The notes under the pieces: model-generated
Seen by the model: only the letters and a program-made list of their open reading frames with translations
What the model was told of the DNA's origin: nothing
Database searches by the model: none
Position numbers and translations under genes: made by a program
Shown: positions 36,947-45,834 of the stretch, piece by piece
Position numbering within the stretch: position 1 is the stretch's first letter
Layout: each line of letters begins with the position of its first letter
Source: Rhodococcus ruber NBRC 15591
GTDB taxonomy: Bacteria > Actinomycetota > Actinomycetes > Mycobacteriales > Mycobacteriaceae
Direction of reading: 5' to 3'
NCBI RefSeq assembly: GCF_001894945.1
Contig: NZ_BCXE01000023.1
Coordinates: 1 to 64,000 of the forward strand
DNA length: 64,000 bases

Positions 36947-37540
36947 TCAGCGCCGCCACGCGGCGGTCTCCCGCCCGGACCAGTTCGCGAGCCGTTCGAG
37001 GGGGCTCGCATCCGGTGCGGACTCGACGACCGTGCCGAAGGGCACCCGTCCGCCGCGCCGGGCTGCGGGAATGCTGCGGCGCGCGACGGCGAACGCGGCC
37101 TCCACGAGCGCCGCGTCGGGCTCGGTCTGCAGACCGGTGGCGGCGGAGAGGTCCCATCCGTGCACGAGGGCCTCGTTGAGGTTGCTCAGCACCGCGGCGC
37201 GTCCGGGTACCGTTCCCCACGGCGCGACGACGGACCGGTCGAGCACGTCGTCGTCGCTCCACACCTTCCGGTAGTGGGCCTGCGCCCGTTCGAGCTCGGC
37301 CCGCCACGCGTCGTCGGGGACACCGGTGAGGAATTCCGGGATGCTCAACGGGTCGCCGCCGCTGCCGATCACCCGCCCCCTGTCCACGGTCGCGACGAGG
37401 TGGCCGAGCAGGGCACGCACGTCGAACTGCGGGCAGGGAGTCGGGTCGGTCATCTGCTCGGGGCGCACTTGCGCGAACAGCGTGTCCACCCATGCCAGGG
37501 CGTCACGGTAGAGGGGACGGGGATCGGTGACGGTGCTCAT
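36947..37540 (-). CDS. TIGR03086/DinB-like mycothiol-dependent-type protein
   Basis: A 197-residue member of the maleylpyruvate isomerase N-terminal/DinB-like superfamily. The N-terminal helix has CPQFDVRALLGHLV, whose histidine is a usual metal ligand, and the segment EALVHGWDLSAATG supplies a second histidine. These proteins often bind zinc and use mycothiol; the substrate here is unknown. ATG 37540 follows GGGAGG with correct spacing. It is divergent from the WYL regulator, its probable regulator (inference from layout). Confidence 0.8.
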   Translation of the reverse strand: MSTVTDPRPLYRDALAWVDTLFAQVRPEQMTDPTPCPQFDVRALLGHLVATVDRGRVIGSGGDPLSIPEFLTGVPDDAWRAELERAQAHYRKVWSDDDVLDRSVVAPWGTVPGRAAVLSNLNEALVHGWDLSAATGLQTEPDAALVEAAFAVARRSIPAARRGGRVPFGTVVESAPDASPLERLANWSGRETAAWRR

Positions 37541-37596
37541 GTCGGGCCTCCCGGTGGTGTGTCGATGTCGGCGGACACGATGCTTCCTTCCAAACA

Positions 37597-37618
37597 CGAC
37601 ATCTCCTGTCAGGTATCT
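37597..37618. promoter_or_regulatory. dyad in the divergent promoter region
   Basis: ACATCTCCTGTCAGGTATCT contains CCTG-T-CAGG and flanking partial symmetry between the DinB-like gene and the WYL regulator. It is a candidate operator for the regulator. Confidence 0.3.
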
Positions 37619-37634
37619 CTGCGAGAGTGCCGGC

Positions 37635-38582
37635 ATGCGCGCGGATCGGTTGCTGTCCCTCGTCCTGCTGCTGCGGCACCGCGGCCGGATGACCGCGCCC
37701 GCAATCGCCCGGGAACTCGAGGTTTCGGTGCGCACCGTGCTGCGCGACGTCGAGGCGTTGTCCACGGCAGGCATCCCCGTCTACGCCGAACGCGGACGCG
37801 CCGGCGGGTTCTCGTTGCTGCCCGGCTTCACCACCGACCTGACCGGTCTGACCGTCGACGAGGCGACCGCCCTGCTCGCGGCGAGCGCCTCGGCCACGCC
37901 CGACTCGCTCGGCATGGCGCCCGCGTTCGCCTCGGCGATGCGGAAGGTGACCGTCGCGCTGCCCGAGGCGCAGCGCACCGCCGCGGCGCGCGTCGGGGAG
38001 CGGATCGTCGTCAGCTCGTCGGGGTGGGTGATCGACCACCGGCGGGACGAGCACCTCGGCGTCGTCCAGCAGGCAGTCTTCACCGATCGTCGTCTGCGCA
38101 TCCACTACCGTTCCCGTGGCGCCGAGGCGCGGTGGCGGACCGTCGATCCGCTCGGGTTGGTCAGCGCGGCGGGCCGCTGGTACCTCGTAGCCCTGCATCG
38201 CGGCGCCGAACGCACCTACCGCCTCTCCCGGATGGAACGGGTGCAACTGCTCGACACCGCGGCGCACCGCCCGCCCGACGTCGATCTCGCCCGGATCTGG
38301 CGCCGGCACCGCGCCGAGTTCCGGGCCGGCCTGGGCACGGTCACCGCCACGGTGAAGATCCGGGACCGGCGCCGGGACGACCTCGCGGTGATCGCGATCC
38401 GCATCGTCACGCAGCGGCCCACAGGCGACGGATGGTGGGAGACCGAGGTGGAGTTCGGTGGGGCCGGCCACGCCGGGGCCGCGATGTGGCAGCTCGGGGA
38501 CGACGCCGAGCTGCTCGGACCGCCCGAGCTCCGGGAACAGGTCCGGTCGGCGGCGGAGCACCTCGCCGAGCGGCACCGGTAG
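37635..38582 (+). CDS. YafY-type HTH-WYL transcriptional regulator
   Basis: A 315-residue regulator. Residues 1-55 form a winged helix (TAPAIARELEVSVRTVLRDVEALS). Residues 140-200 form a WYL domain, here in the segment GLVSAAGRWYLVALHR, followed by a WCX C-terminal extension. WYL domains sense nucleic acids or small ligands. It is transcribed away from the DinB-like gene and ends 9 bases before the converging PIG-L gene. ATG 37635 is the first plausible start; the earlier in-frame codons would overlap the divergent gene. Confidence 0.85.
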   Translation: MRADRLLSLVLLLRHRGRMTAPAIARELEVSVRTVLRDVEALSTAGIPVYAERGRAGGFSLLPGFTTDLTGLTVDEATALLAASASATPDSLGMAPAFASAMRKVTVALPEAQRTAAARVGERIVVSSSGWVIDHRRDEHLGVVQQAVFTDRRLRIHYRSRGAEARWRTVDPLGLVSAAGRWYLVALHRGAERTYRLSRMERVQLLDTAAHRPPDVDLARIWRRHRAEFRAGLGTVTATVKIRDRRRDDLAVIAIRIVTQRPTGDGWWETEVEFGGAGHAGAAMWQLGDDAELLGPPELREQVRSAAEHLAERHR

Positions 38583-38591
38583 CCCGGCCTC

Positions 38592-39380
38592 TCACGACGC
38601 CGCCGCCGTGCCTGTCATGGCCGTGCCTGTCATCGCCGTGCCTGTCGTTGCCTCGTCGTGGTCGGGGACGCGGAGAGCGTCGACGAACGCCTCCTCCGCG
38701 ATCTGGGCCGCGTAGATCGCGGGATCGATCCGCGCGACGAGGTCGCCGGTCTGGGTGGCCATGGCCCGCAGTGCGGTGAGTTTGCGGTCGAGCTCGGGTC
38801 CCTGCAGCCGGACGTGGACCGCGAGCTGCTCTTCGGGGATGCCGGTGGGGCGCTCGTCGCTCATGTACATGCCCCATTCCTCGTAGAGGTCCCGGAACCG
38901 GTCGAGATGCTCCACGGTCGGCGTGGCGTACAGCAACCGGGACCGGCCGCCGCGGTCACGCCAGGCGCGGGTGACCCAGCGATGCACGGCGTTGTGATCC
39001 GGGTGGTAGGTCATTCCGTCGGCACCGAAGGTCAGGATCGTGTCGGGGCGGAGGTCGTCGAGGAGCCGGCCGGCCCATGCGAGACCGGCGTCGTCGTGAT
39101 CGGCGAGAGCGCCGTCCGGCAGGCCGAGGACGTGGTGCTCCTCGACGCCGAGCACGGCCATGGCGGCGGCTGCCTCCCAGCGGCGGACCCGGCCCAGGCG
39201 TTCCGGCGGCCACGAGCGAGGATCTGCGGTTCCGTGCTCGCCGGCGCTGGCCGACGCGCACACGACGCGCCGGCCGGCGTCGCGGGCGGCGGCCATGATC
39301 CCCGCCGCGAGATAGGTCTCGTCGTCGGGGTGGGCCCAGATCGACAGGATCGTCCCGAGCCGGGAGGTCGTCGCGTTCAT
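38592..39380 (-). CDS. PIG-L family GlcNAc/mycothiol-type deacetylase
   Basis: A 262-residue PIG-L (LmbE-like) deacetylase with the zinc motif AHPDDE at the N-terminus and a second histidine motif HPDHNAVHRW. Family members in actinobacteria include MshB and mycothiol S-conjugate amidase; the substrate is not certain. The last residues are a low-complexity TGTAMTGTAMTGTA tail made by 15-bp repeats. The start is placed at ATG 39380 because the domain begins 12 residues later. It is divergent from an acyl-CoA dehydrogenase. Confidence 0.82.
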   Translation of the reverse strand: MNATTSRLGTILSIWAHPDDETYLAAGIMAAARDAGRRVVCASASAGEHGTADPRSWPPERLGRVRRWEAAAAMAVLGVEEHHVLGLPDGALADHDDAGLAWAGRLLDDLRPDTILTFGADGMTYHPDHNAVHRWVTRAWRDRGGRSRLLYATPTVEHLDRFRDLYEEWGMYMSDERPTGIPEEQLAVHVRLQGPELDRKLTALRAMATQTGDLVARIDPAIYAAQIAEEAFVDALRVPDHDEATTGTAMTGTAMTGTAAAS

Positions 39381-39486
39381 GCCTGTCACGGTGCGGGAGA
39401 GGACTCCCACGGCGCCCCCACGTGCTCTCACGGCGGTGTGATCCGCTGGGAGCGCGGCGGGAGCGGACCGGCGCATCGTCGTGGCC

Positions 39487-40683
39487 ATGGACACCACACT
39501 CACCATGAACTCGACCCGCAACGGGGCGGCCGAGCTGCCGACAGAGATGCTGGAGCGGTTCCGCTCCCGTGCCGGCGAACTCGACCGGTCCAACTCCTAC
39601 TTCGACGAGGACCTCGCGGAACTGCGAGCGGCCGGCTACCTCGCCGCCGCCGTACCCGTCCGCTACGGGGGATGGGGCCTCGATCTGGCCCGGCTGGCCG
39701 CGAGTCAGCGGCGCCTCGCGCGCTACGCCCCGGCCACTGCGCTTGCGATGACGATGCACTCGTACTGGATCGGGATCGCGACCGAACTGGAACGCACGGG
39801 CGACACGTCGCTCCGCTGGATCTCGGAGGCCGCGGTGGCCGGCGACGTGTTCGCTGCCGGCCACGCCGAGACGGGCAACGACATCCCGGTGCTCCTGTCG
39901 ACGTGCCGGGCGCAGCGCGTGGCGGGCGGCTACCGCCTGACCGGCCGCAAACAGTTCGGCTCCAACGGTCCGGCGTGGCGGTGGCTCGGCGCGCATGCCG
40001 TCGATGCGGACGCGGCCGGCGGGCCGCACATCGTGCACGCGTTCGTCGAACGAGGCAGCGCGGGGGTGAACGTCGTGCCGACGTGGGACACCCTCGGCAT
40101 GCGGCCGACGCAGAGCCACGACACGGTCCTCGACGACGTCTTCGTGCCCGACGACCGCATCGGGCGGGTGGTTCCCGCGGGCGACGGCAGCGATCCGTTT
40201 CTCGTGGCGATGACGATGTGGCCGCTTGCGCTCATGGCGGCGGTGTATCTGGGGATCGCCGACCGCGCCCTCGAACTCGCTGTCCGCAGCGCCCGCCGCA
40301 AGACCTCGGTGGCGATCGAGCGGGGCGCATACGCCTACAACCCGTTCGTGCAGCATCAGGTTGCACAGATGTATCTCGAGCTGGACGCCGCCTCGGCGAC
40401 GCTCGACCGGTTCGTCGCGGACTGGGTGGCGGGCGCGGACCACGGCGACGAATGGGTTCCCAAGGTGTACGCGATGAAGTGGCGAGCGGTGGAGGCGGCC
40501 AAACGGGTCGTCGACATCGCCCTCGACGTGGCCGGCGGCGCCGGCATGTTCACCGGGAACGAGCTCGAACGCCTCTACCGCGACGTGCGGTGCGGGGGAT
40601 TCCACCCCGGGAACGACGCGCTCACCCACGAACTCGTCGGCAAGTCGTTGCTCGGCATCCTCGGCGAACAGCCCCGATGGTGA
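39487..40683 (+). CDS. acyl-CoA dehydrogenase-fold flavoprotein
   Basis: A 398-residue acyl-CoA dehydrogenase-like protein. It has the N-terminal helical domain, a middle beta domain (AETGNDIPVL ... YRLTGRKQFGSN) and a C-terminal helical domain with ALDVAGGAGMFTGNELERLYRDVRCGGFHPGN. The FAD-binding arginine is visible, but the typical catalytic glutamate cannot be confirmed by eye, so it could instead belong to the flavin monooxygenase branch. ATG 39487 is used; GTG 39481 is possible. Partner electron carriers are not nearby. Confidence 0.8.
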   Translation: MDTTLTMNSTRNGAAELPTEMLERFRSRAGELDRSNSYFDEDLAELRAAGYLAAAVPVRYGGWGLDLARLAASQRRLARYAPATALAMTMHSYWIGIATELERTGDTSLRWISEAAVAGDVFAAGHAETGNDIPVLLSTCRAQRVAGGYRLTGRKQFGSNGPAWRWLGAHAVDADAAGGPHIVHAFVERGSAGVNVVPTWDTLGMRPTQSHDTVLDDVFVPDDRIGRVVPAGDGSDPFLVAMTMWPLALMAAVYLGIADRALELAVRSARRKTSVAIERGAYAYNPFVQHQVAQMYLELDAASATLDRFVADWVAGADHGDEWVPKVYAMKWRAVEAAKRVVDIALDVAGGAGMFTGNELERLYRDVRCGGFHPGNDALTHELVGKSLLGILGEQPRW

Positions 40684-40702
40684 GGTCCCGGGTCCCCCGC
40701 GG

Positions 40703-43549
40703 TCACAGGGCGCGGAGCGCATGCTCGGCGGCGGCCTCGCCGTCGAGCAGCGCCCCGCGCCGCCGCGCCGCCTCGTACTCGTCGTCGCCGAGCTCGGTGC
40801 GCAACCGCACGCCGAGATCGTCCAGAGCCACCTCGTCGGCACCGAAGATGCGGTGACCGGCCGCTGTCGTACGCACGGCCCCCTCGAGCACCGCGGCGTC
40901 CCGGTAGCGGCCCAGGCGTTCGAGAAGTCCGGCGATCGAGCGCAGCATCGTCCACTGCGTCGACCACATCCCGGCCCGCCGCCAGTGCGGGATCAGCCGC
41001 CGGTACTCGGCGGCGGCCGCCACGGGGTCACCGATCCGGGCGTCGATGGACGCCTTCGACGCACCGGCGAGGCCGGTGACGAACGAGGCGTTCGTCTGCT
41101 CCGCGATCTCCAGTGCCCGTGCGAAGCGGGCGCGGGCCCGTTCGACGTCGACCGCCAGGTCCGCCTCCCCGGCGCAGTGCCAGACGTACGCCGCGTGCGG
41201 TGTGCGTGCATCGCCGATCTCGGTGAGGAGTGCCGCGGCCAGCCCGACGGCGGCCGGTGCGCCCGCATAGCCCAGCGGCAGCAGCTCGCTGGCACGTGCC
41301 ATGAGGCGCTGCGCCGGGTCGTGCACGGCTGCCGCGGCGGCCCGCCGGTACCAGGCGGCGGCCGCGTCCAGGTGACCTTCGAACAACTCGTAGCTCCCGC
41401 GGACGGTCAGTGCTTCGGCCGCCGGCTCGGTCTTCACCCGCTCCACCGCACGCAGCGCAGCGGCACTGAGCCGGCCGGTCTCGGTCACGTCGCCGGACAT
41501 CCACGCCGCGTAGGCGGCCACCACCTGCACGCGCGCGGCGAACGGGCTCCGTCCCTCCGCGTCGGCGGCGATCACCATCCGTGCCCAGTTCAGTACGTCC
41601 GGTCGCAACCGGAAGATTCCGTAGTCCAGCAGGGCGTTGACGAGTCGGCCCGCCGGGGCGATCTCGTCGTGGTCGAGCATCCAGCCGAGCGCACTGCGCA
41701 ACTCCGGTACGGCGGCGTCGATCTGCGACAGGACCGGCTCACCCGGCTGCAGCAGTCGGGAATCCGCACGGTCGACCCAGTCGACGAGGTGCCGGGCGTG
41801 CCGCTCCGCGACCGTGTCGGCTCGGCCCGCACGGACGAGCTGTTCGGCGCCGAACGCCCGCAACGTCTCGAGCAGCATGTACCGGCGACCGGGCATCCGC
41901 ATCACCAGCGAACGCTCCACGAGGTGCGTCAACGCCGCGACGGTCGTCCCGGGATCCGTGCCGCAGACCGCCGCGGCGTCGGCCGCGTCGAACGAGCCCG
42001 CGAACACCGACAGGTCCGCGAAGGTCCGCCGCAGATCCTCCGGGAGCAGCCCGAACGACCACGACACGGCCGCGGCCAGCGACGCGTGCCGTGGGGTCGT
42101 GCGGTACCCCGACGCCAGCAGCTCGAAGCGGTGGTCCAGGCCCGCCGCGACCTCCGCGACCTCGTGGGTGTGTAGGCACGCCGCCGCCAGCTCGATCGCC
42201 AGCGGCAACCCGTCCAGGCGTCGCACGATCTCGGCGATGCAGGCACGTTCCCTCCCGTCCGGCTCGAAGCCGGGGACGACGGCTCGCGCCCGCTCCTCGA
42301 ACAGCCGCACGGCCGGGGCGTCCTCGCCGTCGTACGGCAGCGGCGGCACCCTGCGGACGTGCTCGCCCACGACGCGGAGCCGTTCCCGGCTCGTCGCCAC
42401 GACCCGCACGTGCGCACATGTGCCGAGCAGGCGTTCGACGAAGGCGGCGATCGGCTCGAGCACGTGCTCGCAGTTGTCGAGCAACAGCACGATCTCGGTC
42501 TCGCCCAGCACGTCGGCCACCCGCTCGGCGAGTGCGGTGCCGGGCCGGGCGTCGATCCGCAGGGCGGCGGCGACCACATCGACCGCGGAGTCCGGCTCGG
42601 CGGTGGCCAGCTCGCACAGCACCACCGGACGGTCCGGGCGGGCGGCGCGGAGCCGGTGCCCGGTCTCGAGGAGCAGCCGGGTCTTGCCCACCCCACCCGG
42701 GCCGACCAGGGTCACCAGTCGCCCCGACTCCGTCAGCCCGGTCACCTCCGCAGCGAGGGCGTCCCGGCCGACGAGTGACGTCGCCGGAACCGGCAGCCTG
42801 CCCACCGGAGCCCACACCCGATCGGTGGCACCGGCGAGCAGTTCCGTGTGGTGGGCCGCCAGTGCCGGCGACGGCTCGATGCCCAGCTCGTCGCCGATCA
42901 GCCGCCGGAAATCGTCGTAGACGCGCAGCGCCTCGGCCCGGCGTCCCGTTGCCGCGAGCGCCGTCATCAGAAGCCCACGCGGTCGTTCCCTCGACGGCTG
43001 CGCGTCGGCCAGTGCGGCCAGTTCGGCAACGAGGCCGTCGGTGTCGCCCCGCGCGAGCCGCGCCTCGGCCCGCACCTCGCGGGCCCGGAACCGCAGTTCC
43101 TCCAGCCGCGTCGCCTCCACGCGGGCCTCGTCCACGTCGTCGAGCTCCGGGTAGGCGGGACCCTGCCAGCGCGCGAGCACGGCCTCGATCTCGGCTGCAT
43201 CGGTCGTTCCCCCCGTCGAGACCGCGACGAGGCGGTCGGCGTCGACCTCCACGCGGGCCGGATCGAGCCGATAGCCCTCACCGACGGACTCGATCAGGCC
43301 GTGGGGCAGGCCACGACGCAGCCGGAACATGTGGTTCTGCAGGGCGGCGGCCGGATCCGCCGGCAGCCTGGACGGCCACAGGGCGTCGACGGCGGAGTGC
43401 GCGGGCACCACCCGGCCCCGCCGAAGCACCAGCAGGGCCAGCAGGCGCCGCTGCAGCAGCCCGTCGGGAGTGATGTCCCGACGATCCCCGTCCAGCACGC
43501 GGATCGGGCCGAGCACCTCGACCCGCACCCGGTCGCCACCCGTGGCCAC
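40703..43549 (-). CDS. BTAD-domain AfsR/SARP-like transcriptional regulator
   Basis: About 948 residues. Residues 5-95 are an OmpR-type winged helix (QNHMFRLRRGLP), residues 100-245 the bacterial transcriptional activation domain, residues 265-550 an NB-ARC-like ATPase with P-loop VGPGGVGKTRLL and LLLDNCEHVL, and the remainder is TPR-like helices. This architecture belongs to large pathway or global activators of the AfsR/SARP class. Several GTG codons could start it; GTG 43549 is taken because the domain follows directly. The adjacent small membrane gene lies upstream on the same strand. Targets are unknown. Confidence 0.85.
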   Translation of the reverse strand: MATGGDRVRVEVLGPIRVLDGDRRDITPDGLLQRRLLALLVLRRGRVVPAHSAVDALWPSRLPADPAAALQNHMFRLRRGLPHGLIESVGEGYRLDPARVEVDADRLVAVSTGGTTDAAEIEAVLARWQGPAYPELDDVDEARVEATRLEELRFRAREVRAEARLARGDTDGLVAELAALADAQPSRERPRGLLMTALAATGRRAEALRVYDDFRRLIGDELGIEPSPALAAHHTELLAGATDRVWAPVGRLPVPATSLVGRDALAAEVTGLTESGRLVTLVGPGGVGKTRLLLETGHRLRAARPDRPVVLCELATAEPDSAVDVVAAALRIDARPGTALAERVADVLGETEIVLLLDNCEHVLEPIAAFVERLLGTCAHVRVVATSRERLRVVGEHVRRVPPLPYDGEDAPAVRLFEERARAVVPGFEPDGRERACIAEIVRRLDGLPLAIELAAACLHTHEVAEVAAGLDHRFELLASGYRTTPRHASLAAAVSWSFGLLPEDLRRTFADLSVFAGSFDAADAAAVCGTDPGTTVAALTHLVERSLVMRMPGRRYMLLETLRAFGAEQLVRAGRADTVAERHARHLVDWVDRADSRLLQPGEPVLSQIDAAVPELRSALGWMLDHDEIAPAGRLVNALLDYGIFRLRPDVLNWARMVIAADAEGRSPFAARVQVVAAYAAWMSGDVTETGRLSAAALRAVERVKTEPAAEALTVRGSYELFEGHLDAAAAWYRRAAAAAVHDPAQRLMARASELLPLGYAGAPAAVGLAAALLTEIGDARTPHAAYVWHCAGEADLAVDVERARARFARALEIAEQTNASFVTGLAGASKASIDARIGDPVAAAAEYRRLIPHWRRAGMWSTQWTMLRSIAGLLERLGRYRDAAVLEGAVRTTAAGHRIFGADEVALDDLGVRLRTELGDDEYEAARRRGALLDGEAAAEHALRAL

Positions 43550-43596
43550 GTTTCCATTGGACCACCCGCGCCGGTCTCCTGCCGAGACCCGGGACG

Positions 43597-44214
43597 TCAG
43601 GTTCGATGCGGGCCCGGCGGGTCGGCCGGACGCATCGACAGCGCCGCGACGAGGAAGCACAGCGCCCCGACGAACGTGCCGACGTCGGCGAGCCTCGGCG
43701 CGAACGTTGCGCCCGCCGGGTCGACGTGGGCGCCGACGGCCGCGGCACCGAAGGCGAGCGAACCGAGCATGTTCAGCCAGGTGCTGCGCCAGTTGCGGGC
43801 GTGCGGATCCCACAGCGCATCGGTGTCGGTGGTGGCCACCACCGCCAGGGCACTGCTGACGAGGAAGCACACCGAGCCGACAGCGTCGGGGCGCCACACC
43901 AGATTCCGCTCCTCGGTCGCCGTCAGACCGGCGACGAGCGCGAATCCCGTGCTCACGTTGAATGCGAGCGTGCCGACCCACTGCACCGCGGCCGACCACC
44001 AGTCGTACCGGTCCACGCGGGTCACCGTCGGCGGGCGGTGCGTCAGCAGCAGTTGCACCGTCGCCGCCGCGGTGAAGAACCACGAGCCCACGAAGTAGAG
44101 CAGATTGGAGGTGGCGGCGGGGAGGACGAGCACGCCGCCGGCACCGGCCCCGAACAGGGCGGAACCGACGACGAACAGTCGCGATTCGCGGCGCAGCGTC
44201 GGCCGGGTGAACAC
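43597..44214 (-). CDS. YrhK-like membrane protein
   Basis: A 205-residue protein with five or six hydrophobic segments. It contains a YrhK-type stretch (LYFVGSWFFTAAATVQLLL) and later W-rich loops (YDWWSAAVQWVGTLAFNVSTG). The function is unknown. GTG 44214 is preceded, 7 bases away, by TAGGTT (complement of 44222-44227), so the transcript is probably leaderless. The BTAD regulator gene follows after 47 bases and may be co-transcribed. Confidence 0.7.
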   Translation of the reverse strand: MFTRPTLRRESRLFVVGSALFGAGAGGVLVLPAATSNLLYFVGSWFFTAAATVQLLLTHRPPTVTRVDRYDWWSAAVQWVGTLAFNVSTGFALVAGLTATEERNLVWRPDAVGSVCFLVSSALAVVATTDTDALWDPHARNWRSTWLNMLGSLAFGAAAVGAHVDPAGATFAPRLADVGTFVGALCFLVAALSMRPADPPGPHRT

Positions 44215-44272
44215 ACCCGCGAACCTAGTGGGCGCGGCCCGGCGTCGTGCAGATTGTGGTTCGTGCGGCGCG

Positions 44273-44381
44273 TGCCGGGGCGGCTCGCCGCTGTTGCCGG
44301 GGCGCTCGCCGCTGTTGCCCGGGCGCCTCGCCGCCGTTGCCGGGGCGGCTCGCCGCCGTTGCCCGGGCGGCTCGCCGCCGT
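44273..44381 (+). repeat. 22-bp GC-rich tandem repeats upstream of osmC
   Basis: Five units of TGCCGGGGCGGCTCGCCGCCGT (one 21 bp, a few substitutions) lie between the YrhK-like gene and osmC. They contain GGCG/CGCC self-complementarity. No gene is seen in them. Confidence 0.85.
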
Positions 44382-44412
44382 GCGGAAGCAGCGCCGCGCC
44401 GCGCGACGTGGC

Positions 44413-44418
44413 GTAGGT
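44413..44418 (+). promoter_or_regulatory. -10 element of osmC
   Basis: TAGGTT about 40 bases before the osmC start follows the repeat array. The -35 region is not clear. Confidence 0.4.
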
Positions 44419-44457
44419 TCGGCTGAGAGGACACGCTACGACGAAAGGGACCGATTG

Positions 44458-44898
44458 ATGCCCACACGTACCTCTCGCACAGCCTGGAACGGTGGCCTGC
44501 AGGACGGCGCAGGCCAGGTCGAACTCACCAGCTCCGGCCGCGCCACGTTCGATGTCTCGTTCCCCAAGCGGGCGGCGGACGACGCCGACGGCACCACCAG
44601 CCCGGAGGAACTCATCGCCGCGGCGCACTCGTCGTGCTACGCGATGCAGCTCTCGGCGCTCATCGCCGAGGCCGGCGGCACACCGCAGAGCCTCGACGTC
44701 ACGGCCGACGTCTCGCTCGGCCCGGACCCGAACGGCGGATTCCGGCTCACCGGCATCAAGCTGACGGTCCGCGGCGAGGTCGACGGTCTCGACGCCGACG
44801 GGTTCGCGAAGGCGGCGCAGGGAGCCAAGGAGGGGTGCCCGGTCAGCAAGGCCCTGACCGGGGTGGACATCACGCTCGACGCAGCGCTCGAATCCTGA
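44458..44898 (+). CDS. osmC: OsmC-family thiol peroxidase
   Basis: A 146-residue OsmC/Ohr-superfamily protein. It contains the two redox cysteines in AAAHSSCYAMQLS (peroxidatic) and EGCPVSKAL (resolving), and the helix-strand arrangement of OsmC. It reduces organic hydroperoxides. The glutamate in TSPEELIAAAHSSC is conserved. ATG 44458 follows GAAAGGGA. It stands alone, with a terminator after it. Confidence 0.92.
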   Translation: MPTRTSRTAWNGGLQDGAGQVELTSSGRATFDVSFPKRAADDADGTTSPEELIAAAHSSCYAMQLSALIAEAGGTPQSLDVTADVSLGPDPNGGFRLTGIKLTVRGEVDGLDADGFAKAAQGAKEGCPVSKALTGVDITLDAALES

Positions 44899-44906
44899 AC
44901 GACCCG

Positions 44907-44955
44907 GCGAGTGCGCACGTCCCGCGGCGACGACCGCCGGGAGGTGCGCACTCGC
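44907..44955. terminator. bidirectional terminator after osmC
   Basis: GCGAGTGCGCAC (44907-44918) pairs with GTGCGCACTCGC (44944-44955), and the inner CCCGCGG/CCGCCGGG bases extend the stem. It lies between two converging genes. Confidence 0.75.
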
Positions 44956-44961
44956 GCTGTT

Positions 44962-45465
44962 TCAGCCGCCGGTGAGCGCGTCGAGGTAACGGCCCATCAT
45001 CCACCGCTGAGCGAGCGACAGGACCGGTGCACCGAGGCGGGTGAACCAGCGACCGGGCCGGGAGACGGCAGTGATGTGCCCGAACACCACGCCGTCGGGT
45101 CGTCGCTCGACCACGAACGCCTCTTCCCCGCTGATGGGGTGTCCCTCGAGCGTGCCGTAGGCGAAGCCGCGACGGTTCGGCTCGTCGACGACGTAGACCA
45201 CCCGGCACCACGCCCCCCAGCGCACCGGACCGAAAGGGGGATCCAGCCGTACCTCCAGTCCCGCCCGCGGGGCGGGGGTGTGTGAATCGACGCGAAAACC
45301 CGCATGCCGCTGCATGTTCCAGCTTTCGAGCGCCCGGATGGCGGTGCGGAACGCGACATCGCCCGAGCCGAGGCGGGAGGTCAGGTGCGCGTGCCGGAAC
45401 CCCGCCGGCGTCTCGCCGCGGGTCGCGCCGACGTGCGGGTAGTTGAACGAGCGCTGTGCGTTCAC
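44962..45465 (-). CDS. DUF1990 family protein
   Basis: A 167-residue DUF1990 protein. Recognisable segments are FNYPHVGATRGETPAGF, the GFAYGTLEGHPISGEEAFVVE strand and FTRLGAPVLSLAQRWMMGRYL. No enzymatic function is known for the family. GTG 45465 starts 10 bases after the mhuD stop, so the two genes are probably co-transcribed. An ATG further upstream would overlap mhuD by about 110 bases and is less likely. Confidence 0.8.
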   Translation of the reverse strand: MNAQRSFNYPHVGATRGETPAGFRHAHLTSRLGSGDVAFRTAIRALESWNMQRHAGFRVDSHTPAPRAGLEVRLDPPFGPVRWGAWCRVVYVVDEPNRRGFAYGTLEGHPISGEEAFVVERRPDGVVFGHITAVSRPGRWFTRLGAPVLSLAQRWMMGRYLDALTGG

Positions 45466-45475
45466 GTCGGCACGC

Positions 45476-45802
45476 TCAGTCCCGGGCGGCGTCCTCGCCG
45501 GTGGCTTTGACGTCGAGTACGACCTCGAACTCGAGCAACGACGCACCCGATGCGACCGGTCGCTTCGCCTCACCGGCGTGCGCCTGCCGGGCCGGGCCGT
45601 CCCGCCAGGCCGCGAACGCCTCCTCCGACTCCCACTGGGTCACCACGAAGTAGCGCGACTCGCCCTGCACCGGACGCAGGAGCTGGAATCCGAGGAATCC
45701 GGGGGAGTTCTCCACGGTGTGCGCCCGATGCGCGAAGCGCGTCTCCAGTTCCGGGCCGGCGCCCTCGGGGACCTCGATTGCGTTGATCTTCACCACTGCC
45801 AT
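45476..45802 (-). CDS. mhuD: MhuD-type haem-degrading monooxygenase
   Basis: A 108-residue antibiotic-biosynthesis-monooxygenase-fold protein, very similar in sequence to Mycobacterium tuberculosis MhuD (Rv3592). It starts VVKINAIEVP, has RFAHRAHTVENSPGFLGFQLLRP in the centre, and keeps the haem-contact residues Asn7, Trp66 and His75. MhuD degrades haem to mycobilins and releases iron. TACGCT (complement of 45810-45815) stands 7 bases before the ATG, so it is probably leaderless. It is divergent from an alpha/beta hydrolase, as in mycobacteria. Confidence 0.93.
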   Translation of the reverse strand: MAVVKINAIEVPEGAGPELETRFAHRAHTVENSPGFLGFQLLRPVQGESRYFVVTQWESEEAFAAWRDGPARQAHAGEAKRPVASGASLLEFEVVLDVKATGEDAARD

Positions 45803-45834
45803 GGCGGCGAGCGTACTCCGCTACCTTGGCGGTT

